23,854 nt of DNA, taken from contig CAMDDI010000009.1 in NCBI GenBank assembly GCA_945890905.1, positions 1-23,854 of the forward strand, written 5' to 3'. Of this stretch, positions 1-6,164 are shown piece after piece. Position numbers and translations under genes: made by a program. Every line of letters starts with the position of its first letter. Within the stretch, counting starts at the first letter, position 1. The notes beneath the pieces were generated by a model. That model saw only the letters and a program-made list of their open reading frames with translations, was not told the DNA's origin and did not search any database. Source of the stretch: Bacteriovorax stolpii (lineage in GTDB: Bacteria > Bdellovibrionota > Bacteriovoracia > Bacteriovoracales > Bacteriovoracaceae).

Positions 1-3
1 CAT

Positions 4-80
4 GCGCCCATAGCTCAGTTGGTTAGAGTATTACCTTGACATGGTAGGGGTCACAAGTTCGAATCTTGTTGGGCGCACCA
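4..80 (+). tRNA. tRNA-Val (anticodon GAC)
   Basis: A full cloverleaf can be folded by eye. The acceptor arm GCGCCCA pairs with TGGGCGC. The D-arm contains AGTTGGTTA. The anticodon stem TTACC/GGTAG encloses the loop TTGACAT, giving anticodon GAC (valine, GUC/GUU codons). The T-arm ACAAG/CTTGT carries TTCGAAT. The discriminator A and the 3' CCA are encoded (positions 77-80). No second copy of the 3' end is apparent in the window, so there is no sign of a tRNA-targeting integration. Confidence 0.96.
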
Positions 81-106
81 TTTTTAAAATTCCATTTCCT
101 TATAAC

Positions 107-137
107 TAGACACCACCCCTAACTCTCAAACTATAAT
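107..137 (+). promoter_or_regulatory. Putative sigma70-type promoter of the ThuA-like gene, leaderless geometry
   Basis: TAGACA (107-112, 5/6 to TTGACA) is followed after 19 bases by a perfect TATAAT (132-137). The ATG at 144 lies only 6 bases past the -10, so transcription would start at or beside the start codon. The stretch between has no purine-rich Shine-Dalgarno. The perfect -10 is seen directly; its use is inferred, and the 19-base spacer is slightly long. Confidence 0.5.
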
Positions 138-143
138 TTCGTC

Positions 144-908
144 ATGAAAATATTCGTATTGTGCATATTATACCTTCTGTTGACTGCTTGCTCGACAGTT
201 CCTCATCGAATTCCTTCGAGCAAACAAAAACGCTTATTAGTGTTTGGAAAAAGTAACAGACCGGCCCACATGCACATTGTTCCAGGAGCAATCACTCATC
301 TTGTACGTCATTTTCAACAAAATGGATTTGAAGCTGTTGGAAGTCAGGAATTAATTTCTTTAACTAAAGAATCACTTTCATCGTTTGACGGAATTGTTTT
401 CGTGGATGTTTCGAATGGAATCTTAAATGATGAACATAAAAATGCCGTAGAAGAATTTGTTTCTCAAAGAAAAGGCTTACTCCTAATCCATGCCTCAATC
501 GCAGCTGGAAATGATTGGAGATGGCTTAAAGAGATGATTGGAACTTCCTTTTTAGACCACCCCCCAATACAGCAAGCGAAAGTTTCACTGACAACTAATG
601 ACCAACATACCGTCATAAGACTTCCAGATGTTTGGAGTCAAAGTGATGAATGGTATAACTTCACTTCTAAAATTGGCGACGATTTCTCAATTCTAGCAAC
701 AGTTGATGAATCATCTTATTTGGGCGGGAAGATGGGAAATCATCCTATCACTTGGAGTCGAAAAGATTTAAAGCAAAAGGTATGGTTTACTGCAATGGGG
801 CACGAGGAATCCCTCTATGCTGAATACGAAGCACCTTTCATGAAGCACATTCTAAACGCTGCCTTGTGGGCAACTAGCTCATTCGAACAGCAGGGCACTA
901 CTGATTGA
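144..908 (+). CDS. ThuA-like domain lipoprotein
   Basis: 254 residues. The N-terminus is a lipoprotein signal with lipobox LTAC (Cys16) followed by Ser, so an outer-membrane or periplasm-facing lipoprotein is expected. Residues about 30-245 match the ThuA-like fold (trehalose-utilisation ThuA family, glutamine-amidotransferase-like): an early strand LLVFGK, the segment GLLLIHASIAAG (about 112-123), SDEWYNF, HPITWSR and a late FTAMGHEE. ThuA homologues are linked to sugar metabolism, in some cases ketosugar or glycoside degradation, but no sugar genes are near and the substrate here is unknown. The gene has no Shine-Dalgarno and starts 6 bases after a perfect TATAAT. Its last 11 bases overlap the convergent gene on the other strand. 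The fold is well supported; the reaction is not. Confidence 0.8.
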   Translation: MKIFVLCILYLLLTACSTVPHRIPSSKQKRLLVFGKSNRPAHMHIVPGAITHLVRHFQQNGFEAVGSQELISLTKESLSSFDGIVFVDVSNGILNDEHKNAVEEFVSQRKGLLLIHASIAAGNDWRWLKEMIGTSFLDHPPIQQAKVSLTTNDQHTVIRLPDVWSQSDEWYNFTSKIGDDFSILATVDESSYLGGKMGNHPITWSRKDLKQKVWFTAMGHEESLYAEYEAPFMKHILNAALWATSSFEQQGTTD

Positions 909-1341
909 TTTCCGGTTCAACCAATTGTGCGAGTTTAATAAGTGATTCCTGCCAACCCAAGTAACACATTTCTGCTGGGATCATATCAGGAATACCTTCC
1001 TGCTTGATACTCAACTCAGTTCCACACATCACTTTTTTAAATGAAACGGTCACCGTCATTTCCCCAGGAAGATTTGGATCGTCAAATTTATCTTTATACA
1101 CAAGAGTTTCATCTGTTTTAATTTCTGTAAATTTTCCACTCCAAGCGTGAGTTTGATCGTTGGTAAAGTTAGTAAAAGACATTTGATAACTGCCACCAAC
1201 TTTAAAATCATAAGAATGTACCTGACAGATAAATCCAAAAGGTGGAAGCCACGTGGCCTTTGCTTGGGCAGATGAGAAGGCTTTGAAAACACGTGCTACA
1301 GGTGCCTTAAGAACTCGGTGTAAATTAACTGTATTGGCCAT
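898..1341 (-). CDS. SRPBCC / AHSA1-family protein
   Basis: 147 residues, the usual length for a single START-like SRPBCC (activator of Hsp90 ATPase homologue) domain. Family features are the opening VNLHRVLKAPVARVFKAFS, a WLPP segment (about 32-35), KVGGSYQMSF, a W-S-G-K-F strand, and the final helix with GWQESLIKLAQLVE. These proteins form a hydrophobic cavity and bind small ligands, but members rarely have known functions. It looks cytoplasmic, with no signal peptide. The ATG has a good Shine-Dalgarno (AAAGG, about 7 bases upstream) and a strong promoter at 1368-1396. It converges on the ThuA-like gene with an 11-base overlap and no visible terminator between them. Confidence 0.85.
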   Translation of the reverse strand: MANTVNLHRVLKAPVARVFKAFSSAQAKATWLPPFGFICQVHSYDFKVGGSYQMSFTNFTNDQTHAWSGKFTEIKTDETLVYKDKFDDPNLPGEMTVTVSFKKVMCGTELSIKQEGIPDMIPAEMCYLGWQESLIKLAQLVEPEINQ

Positions 1342-1367
1342 GTAAAAACCTTTTGAAGAAAAGTAAG

Positions 1368-1396
1368 ATTATATAAACCGCTTCTTGGAATCTCAA
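1368..1396 (-). promoter_or_regulatory. Putative sigma70 promoter of the SRPBCC gene
   Basis: On the minus strand TTGAGA (1391-1396, 5/6) is followed after exactly 17 bases by a perfect TATAAT (1368-1373), about 26 bases before the ATG at 1341. The leader then has room for the Shine-Dalgarno AAAGG. This is the most canonical promoter in the window. Confidence 0.65.
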
Positions 1397-1468
1397 TGCT
1401 TGAAATAATAAAAAATGATCCTATCAACTTTGAACTAGCTTACCCAAGTTTTCTCCATAGTCACAAAC

Positions 1469-1498
1469 TTTACAAGTCGTACGACCTAAACATATTAT
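1469..1498 (+). promoter_or_regulatory. Putative sigma70 promoter of the first GNAT gene, leaderless geometry
   Basis: TTTACA (1469-1474, 5/6) is followed after 18 bases by TATTAT (1493-1498, 5/6). The ATG at 1506 begins 7 bases after the -10, which places the expected transcription start at or within a base or two of the start codon. No Shine-Dalgarno is present. Confidence 0.5.
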
Positions 1499-1505
1499 TT
1501 GCAGC

Positions 1506-1940
1506 ATGCCATCAAACCAATTGATCCCCTACTCTGAACAAGAATCAATCATCTACTTCGAATTACTTAAGGAGCTAAGACCTCATTTAAATTTCGAAAA
1601 CTTTAAAATTCTTATTAGCGAAGCTCAAAAATCTGGCGGATATCAACTATTGGGGCTAAAAGATTCTCAAAACCAATTAGTGGCACTCATGGGTTACCGG
1701 ATCGTGACAGACTTTGTCCACGGAAGACATTTATACATTGATGATTTAGTGACTTCTCAAAAAATCCGTTCACAAGGATATGGTGCTATTCTTCTTAAGC
1801 ATGCTGAAGATCTGGCCGGCCAGAATGGTTGTAATAATCTCAGGCTTTGTACAGGGATTGAAAATGAACGTGGAAAGAGTTTCTATGACAAAAATTCTTG
1901 GAACCTGAGGGCCGTGGTTTACAAGAAGAAATTATCTTAA
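1506..1940 (+). CDS. GNAT-family N-acetyltransferase
   Basis: 144 residues, a single Gcn5-related acetyltransferase domain. The acetyl-CoA binding motif A is visible as LYIDDLVTSQKIRSQGYGA (about 77-95), with the pyrophosphate-loop pattern R-S-Q-G-Y-G-A. Motif B follows as RGKSFYDKNSW, in the place where family members have 'A..FY...GF'. The enzyme transfers acetyl from acetyl-CoA to an amine; the acceptor cannot be read from the sequence. The start has no Shine-Dalgarno and sits just behind a -10-like hexamer. A second GNAT gene follows after 46 bases on the same strand, so co-transcription is plausible. Confidence 0.87.
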   Translation: MPSNQLIPYSEQESIIYFELLKELRPHLNFENFKILISEAQKSGGYQLLGLKDSQNQLVALMGYRIVTDFVHGRHLYIDDLVTSQKIRSQGYGAILLKHAEDLAGQNGCNNLRLCTGIENERGKSFYDKNSWNLRAVVYKKKLS

Positions 1941-1986
1941 TTTAAATTCTCTTCTTCAACTGGGTAACTGGGCTTTTTTTTATTTT

Positions 1987-2550
1987 ATGACTATAACATT
2001 CCGAACCCTCACAATTAGCGATCAATCTTATTTTCCAGCCGGACTTGAATTACTTAACCGCACTCAAGGACGAGATCTTTTCGGACCGCTCTATTTAGAG
2101 GAATCAGTGAATGATCCACAGTCATTAGTGGTGGCAGCTTTTGATGACGAAGAGATTGTGGCCGTGGGAGTGGCCAAACTAATTGAACTCTTAGAATTCT
2201 ATGAAGCCTTTGAACCGGGAATTTCTCAAGAACTAAGTAGGAAAAAAGTCGGATCTTTTTCCACACTTTGTGTAAAAGAAAACTTGCAAGGAAAAGGTAT
2301 TGGTCAAAAAATAAGCTTTATAAGACTGGAGTGGCTTAAATCTCACAAATGCCAGGTGATCTTAGGATGCTCATGGGTAAGTGGTAAATCTCATACCTCT
2401 GACCGAGTTTTTACAAAATTAGGATTTAAACAAACGGCCTTTCTTGAAAATGCATTTTTAGAATCTAGCCTTAAAAATCCTTTTATATGTCCAGGATGCG
2501 AAGTTCAACCTTGTAAATGTTCGGCCATACTCTTTAGACTCACGTTGTGA
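1987..2550 (+). CDS. GNAT-family N-acetyltransferase with C-terminal Cys cluster
   Basis: 187 residues. The opening MTITFRTLTISD is typical of GNAT proteins. Motif A is GSFSTLCVKENLQGKGIGQK (about 89-108), with Q-G-K-G-I-G as the acetyl-CoA pyrophosphate loop, and FTKLGF lies near 142-147. After the domain comes an unusual tail with Cys168, Cys171, Cys176 and Cys178 in a CxxCx4CxC pattern, suitable for zinc or another metal. No Shine-Dalgarno lies before the ATG; the upstream bases are almost all T. Translation may be coupled to the preceding GNAT gene or use an unstructured leader. The stop lies one base from the end of the convergent gene at 2552. The family is clear; the substrate is unknown. 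Confidence 0.83.
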   Translation: MTITFRTLTISDQSYFPAGLELLNRTQGRDLFGPLYLEESVNDPQSLVVAAFDDEEIVAVGVAKLIELLEFYEAFEPGISQELSRKKVGSFSTLCVKENLQGKGIGQKISFIRLEWLKSHKCQVILGCSWVSGKSHTSDRVFTKLGFKQTAFLENAFLESSLKNPFICPGCEVQPCKCSAILFRLTL

Positions 2551-2551
2551 T

Positions 2552-2869
2552 TCACAAGGTAAAAAATTGACCCACAAGCACCATAAGATCTGCATCAACT
2601 TTTTGAGGATTCATCACCCTTAAAGAATATCTCTGAGAAGTATTTTCAAAATGTGCCTCACTCTCAGAAAAGCTGAGCTTTCCTTCTGCGAATTCTCTTT
2701 TAGTCGCCTCCATCGATTTAAAATTGAGTCGCTTAAAAGATCCGTGAGAATAGCTAATCAACCAGTAATATAGTTCGCTCGGTAAATCTGACTGAATATC
2801 CACTCGTTTAACTTCAACCAGGTCAAGATTGTCACAATGAAACCAAAATAAATATTTTAAATTACCCAT
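2552..2869 (-). CDS. Hypothetical protein, 105 aa
   Basis: 105 residues, family not recognised. There is no signal peptide or membrane segment. It is rich in aromatic residues at the N-terminus (LKYLFWFHCDNLDL) and otherwise looks like a small soluble alpha/beta protein. The ATG at 2869 has no convincing Shine-Dalgarno. The gene is compactly placed: its stop is one base from the GNAT stop at 2550, and its start faces the divergent lipoprotein gene at 2945. It is accepted as real because it fills the gap without heavy overlap and has plausible composition, but a spurious frame is not excluded. Confidence 0.55.
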   Translation of the reverse strand: MGNLKYLFWFHCDNLDLVEVKRVDIQSDLPSELYYWLISYSHGSFKRLNFKSMEATKREFAEGKLSFSESEAHFENTSQRYSLRVMNPQKVDADLMVLVGQFFTL

Positions 2870-2908
2870 AAGACTCGGTGTACCACAAAGGTTTGGACTA
2901 AGGAAGAA

Positions 2909-2936
2909 TTGACTTAAAACTTGAGGCCCTTATAAG
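2909..2936 (+). promoter_or_regulatory. Putative sigma70 promoter of the lipoprotein-barrel-lipoprotein unit
   Basis: TTGACT (2909-2914, 5/6) is followed after 16 bases by TATAAG (2931-2936, 5/6). The ATG at 2945 begins 8 bases after the -10. The purines GAGGAG lie directly against the ATG, too close for normal Shine-Dalgarno use, so the mRNA is expected to be leaderless or have a leader of only a few bases. Confidence 0.5.
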
Positions 2937-2944
2937 ATGAGGAG

Positions 2945-3664
2945 ATGAAAAACACACTCATTTTGCTCATCATTTTAGTGGTTTCTTGCTCGTCTAAAAA
3001 ACCTGAAGCCGAGCTCTCACCGAAAGCTGAATATCTCAAGATCCATGGATCTTTTGGTGATCAAAACTTTGCTTGCGAAGAACATCGTCAAAATATTCTT
3101 ATTAAGTCTGTTGCCGGTCCAGAGCGCAATCCTTTTGCGAAAAATGAGAAGAAAGCACTTTTTTTCATGAATGCGATCGACTTTAAAAAGTTAGGTCGTG
3201 AGGCCTGGCAAAAAGAGATCTCATTTGCTAAATCAAATTGCTTACTTATGACAGCGGATTTACCAACTCCATGTAACGCAACTTTTGAAGGATGGCGCTT
3301 TTTCCGCGGTCTTGTTATTGCTATGAAAAAAAATCATTGGACCAAGAAAACGGTTAAACAAGGAAAAGAGCTCACTAATCAATTCATCCGCGAACTCAAT
3401 TCTGGAAGCCCTGATTTTCTTGATATTTCTATCGCCAATCAAGTCCTTCTTGATCTGGCCAAAAATGGATTTACCCACAAGTCTCAGATTAAAGAAGCTG
3501 AATTACTTCAAGTCGAGATCGATGCAGCTGGAAAAGATATTCTTGCTCAATACAATGAAGCAGCTACCAAATCAGATTGTGCAGCTTTTCAAAGTGTATT
3601 TGCCAAAGAAAAAGAAGTAACAGCAAAACTTTCAGAAAAATTAATCTCCAATTCGGCACCATAG
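2945..3664 (+). CDS. Lipoprotein of unknown function
   Basis: 239 residues. A type II signal ends in the lipobox VVSC (Cys15) followed by Ser-Ser, so outer-membrane anchoring is likely. The mature part is mostly helical and charged, with further cysteines in FACEE, NCLLM, TPCNATF and SDCAAF. I do not recognise the family. Its start codon lies just behind a TTGACT/TATAAG promoter with almost no leader. The next gene starts one base after its stop (TAG, T, ATG), which strongly suggests co-transcription and coupled translation with the DUF481-type barrel and the following lipoprotein, and a joint envelope role. Confidence 0.8.
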   Translation: MKNTLILLIILVVSCSSKKPEAELSPKAEYLKIHGSFGDQNFACEEHRQNILIKSVAGPERNPFAKNEKKALFFMNAIDFKKLGREAWQKEISFAKSNCLLMTADLPTPCNATFEGWRFFRGLVIAMKKNHWTKKTVKQGKELTNQFIRELNSGSPDFLDISIANQVLLDLAKNGFTHKSQIKEAELLQVEIDAAGKDILAQYNEAATKSDCAAFQSVFAKEKEVTAKLSEKLISNSAP

Positions 3665-3665
3665 T

Positions 3666-4367
3666 ATGAAAACAATCATTGCACTCCTTACTCTCCTCTT
3701 CACTTTTAGTACTTTTGCTCAGGTAAAAAATGAATCTGAAGCTGGGTTAGCGGCAGCAAACGGAAACACCAAGTCTCAAACTTATAACGTTAAGCAATTT
3801 AACTCTTATACTTTTGAGAAGAATATTCTGAGCTTCCGTGGCCGTTATATGAATGCCAAGGCCAACGGAGTGGAAACGGCACGCATCTTTAGTGGTGGAC
3901 TTCGGTATGAGAGAGAACTCACTGAGAACTTAGGTGCATTTGTTGGGGAAACTTACGAAGTTGATAAATTCGCAGGAATTAAGGCACGCTACATTTCTGA
4001 TTTTGGTGGTAAATACAGCTATCTTAAAACTGAGAAAACAAAACTCTTTTCTGAACTTGGTTACCGCTACATGAAGGAGGAGCGCTTTGATGGGTCGCAA
4101 ACAAATGCGTCTTATGCCCGTTTCTACAATGAGTGGGAACATAAGTGGAATGAGAATTTCTCAACCCGCTACTGGCTTGAATATCTTCCTAACTTTAGTC
4201 GCCCGAAAGATTACCAGGCGAATACGGAAATTTCTCTTTCGGCCATGCTCTCCGAAATCTTCTCTCTTAAAAGCGGATTCTTAGTCCGCTATGATCACCT
4301 ACCTGCTCCAGGTGTCCTATATAAAACTGACTCTCTCTTTACCACTGCACTCGTTGCTAAGTTCTAG
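3666..4367 (+). CDS. DUF481-family outer-membrane beta-barrel protein
   Basis: 233 residues. A Sec signal peptide (MKTIIALLTLLFTFSTFA) is followed by 'Q-V-K-N-E-S-E-A-G-L' and a series of amphipathic strands: GNTKSQTYNV, FRGRYMNAKANGVETARIF, GLRYERELTENLGAFVGETYE, DFGGKYSYL, LFSELGYRYMKEE. This is the pattern of DUF481 (YdiY-like, putative salt-induced) barrels, in which the pairs 'GN..s..~n......' and 'R~~y~~~~ney.~~l' recur. The chain ends in ALVAKF, a C-terminal aromatic as expected for BAM-assembled barrels. The start codon has no Shine-Dalgarno of its own and lies one base after the upstream stop. The next gene follows after a single base. The function is unknown for the family. Confidence 0.8.
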   Translation: MKTIIALLTLLFTFSTFAQVKNESEAGLAAANGNTKSQTYNVKQFNSYTFEKNILSFRGRYMNAKANGVETARIFSGGLRYERELTENLGAFVGETYEVDKFAGIKARYISDFGGKYSYLKTEKTKLFSELGYRYMKEERFDGSQTNASYARFYNEWEHKWNENFSTRYWLEYLPNFSRPKDYQANTEISLSAMLSEIFSLKSGFLVRYDHLPAPGVLYKTDSLFTTALVAKF

Positions 4368-4368
4368 A

Positions 4369-4956
4369 ATGAGATATTTGCTTTTGATTTTTTTGGCCCT
4401 CGTCTGGGGGTGCTCTAGTAAACAAGTCAAAGAAGAACATGCTTCAGGTCTTCATATCACAGAGATTCACCCAAACCGTGAATCTGCCCTCATGAAGCAG
4501 AACGTTTTGCAACTTGCCCAAGTTTATGATCTGGGCCCATTTCTTTATACCAAAGTGATACACATCACTCCCAAGGGTGTAAATCAGTCTCATCCAGTTC
4601 TCACTCTCAATGTAGAACATTCGGCTCAGCCCTATAAAATTTTATCGGTTTTTTTACATGAAGAATTCCACTGGCTCGTGAGTATGTATCCGAAAAACTT
4701 AAATCAAAGTATCGTTCAACTGAAAAATATTTTTCCCAATCAACAGAAGCAAGTTTATATCCACATTGTTGTTTGCTATCTGGAATACAAGGCCCTACGT
4801 ATGTATCTGGGTGAGAAACTCGCCCGAAAAATCATTCTGGATTTTGTCCGCAGAGAAAAACTTCGCCCATGGGTTTACACACAAGTGCTCACAAAGAATC
4901 AACTTATTGGGAAGCTCCTAAAGAAAAATGGTCTCATTCCTAAAATCCTCCTCTAA
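4369..4956 (+). CDS. Lipoprotein with HEEFH (HExxH) motif, putative metallopeptidase
   Basis: 195 residues when started at 4369, where MRYLLLIFLALVWGC gives a proper lipoprotein signal (Cys15). A longer in-frame start at 4291 would place this signal inside the protein and overlap the barrel gene, so it is rejected. Residues 97-101 read H-E-E-F-H, the zinc-binding and catalytic HExxH motif of gluzincin-type metallopeptidases. A glutamate in a hydrophobic helix 38 residues later (CYLEYKAL, Glu139) could be the third ligand. No named family is recognised, and HExxH alone also occurs by chance. The gene is the last of a three-gene unit and starts one base after the barrel stop. If active, it would act in the periplasm or at the outer membrane. 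Confidence 0.7.
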   Translation: MRYLLLIFLALVWGCSSKQVKEEHASGLHITEIHPNRESALMKQNVLQLAQVYDLGPFLYTKVIHITPKGVNQSHPVLTLNVEHSAQPYKILSVFLHEEFHWLVSMYPKNLNQSIVQLKNIFPNQQKQVYIHIVVCYLEYKALRMYLGEKLARKIILDFVRREKLRPWVYTQVLTKNQLIGKLLKKNGLIPKILL

Positions 4957-5078
4957 GCCGTTAACTTTTCTTTAACTTAGCTTACATACTGCTTCGCAGA
5001 AAAAGCTCCAAAGGTTTTTCATCTGATAATTTTCGTGTTATTAAGCATATAGTTATTTTTGCTAATTAAGGGAGACTT

Positions 5079-6158
5079 ATGAAGAAGGTGGAAATCCATC
5101 CGGACGCTGTCGAACGAATTAAGAAATTTTCTGTTAACGACCCACAATTGGGTTTTGGTAAATATGTTTGTCCAATCATGGTTCAGGCCATCTATGATAA
5201 TGGTGAATGGAAGCGTTTTGATCTTTTGCCTTATGGACCTCTCTCATTAGATCCTTGTGCTAAAGTTCTTCACTACGGTCAGGAAATCTTTGAAGGAATG
5301 AAGGTTTTCCGTCATCCTGATGAATCCATTCACATGTTCCGTCCAGAGATGAACGCCCGCAGATTTAATCAATCAGCACGTAGACTTTCTATGCCTGAAA
5401 TTCCTGAAGATCAGTTTCTTCACGCTTGTGAAGTGATTTGTGCTTATTCAAAAAATGCAGTACCAAGAAGATTAGGTGAATCTCTTTATCTTCGTCCGTT
5501 CATGATTGCCACAGAAGTGGGAATGGGAATTAGGCCTTCTAAGCAATTCTTATTCATCATCATTGCTTCTCCATCAGGATCTTATTTCTCTGGAGAAGAT
5601 GTAAAAGTTTATATCGAGCGCGAGGAAATTCGTTCTGCTCCAGGAGGAATTGGTTTTGCTAAAACCGGTGGTAACTATGCCGCGAGTTTAAGCTCATACG
5701 CCAAGACCATTGCTCTTGGTTGTGATCAAACCATGTGGCTTGATGCTTACGAACACAAATACATCGAAGAGATGTCGGGAATGAATTTCTTTGCCATCAT
5801 TGATGGCGCTCTACATACTCCAGAACTTTGCGATACAATTCTTGATGGTATCACCCGTAAGTCTATTATTGATATCGCTCGTTCAAGCGGCCTTCAAGTT
5901 CATGAGCGCAGAATCTCTATCGATGAGGTGCTTGCAGCTGCCAAAGAAGATCGCTGTCATGAAGCTTTTGTTTGTGGAACAGCTGCAGTTATTGCGCCGG
6001 TGGCTTCTTTCATGGACAAGGATAAGTCTGTGGTGAAACTCAAAGAACCTCACGGAAAGATTGGTATGCAGCTTCGTGAGAAACTCATCGATATGCAATC
6101 AGGTCGTGCCCCTGCTCCAGCTGGCTGGTTGCATTCAGTTCCTAATCTTAATTTCTAG
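5079..6158 (+). CDS. ilvE: Branched-chain-amino-acid aminotransferase
   Basis: 359 residues, the usual length for class IV PLP aminotransferases of the large BCAT type. The PLP lysine is in GGIGFAKTGGNYAAS (Lys195). Other hallmarks are YGQEIFEGMKVFR (66-78), the strand EHKYIEEMSGMNFF and FVCGTAAVIAPV near the C-terminus. It catalyses the reversible last step of leucine, isoleucine and valine synthesis (2-oxoacid plus glutamate) in the cytoplasm. The ATG has a strong Shine-Dalgarno (AAGGGAG, 5 bases upstream). It appears monocistronic. It converges on kup with only 6 bases between stops and no terminator hairpin visible in the gap. Confidence 0.95.
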   Translation: MKKVEIHPDAVERIKKFSVNDPQLGFGKYVCPIMVQAIYDNGEWKRFDLLPYGPLSLDPCAKVLHYGQEIFEGMKVFRHPDESIHMFRPEMNARRFNQSARRLSMPEIPEDQFLHACEVICAYSKNAVPRRLGESLYLRPFMIATEVGMGIRPSKQFLFIIIASPSGSYFSGEDVKVYIEREEIRSAPGGIGFAKTGGNYAASLSSYAKTIALGCDQTMWLDAYEHKYIEEMSGMNFFAIIDGALHTPELCDTILDGITRKSIIDIARSSGLQVHERRISIDEVLAAAKEDRCHEAFVCGTAAVIAPVASFMDKDKSVVKLKEPHGKIGMQLREKLIDMQSGRAPAPAGWLHSVPNLNF

Positions 6159-6164
6159 GATTTC

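Noticed and set aside
4..80. tRNA-Val as an integration site of a genomic island
   Set aside because: No integrase gene and no repeat of the tRNA 3' end were noticed in the window.
1949..1980. T-run with the repeated AACTGGG between the two GNAT genes as a terminator
   Set aside because: The two AACTGGG copies are direct, not inverted, so no hairpin forms before the T-run.
4291..4368. Upstream extension of the HEEFH lipoprotein
   Set aside because: It would overlap the barrel gene and bury a clear lipoprotein signal that begins at 4369.
4999..5010. Short hairpin CTGC-TTC-GCAG upstream of ilvE as a terminator or attenuator
   Set aside because: The stem is only 4 bp, no T-run follows, and no leader peptide rich in branched-chain codons is seen.
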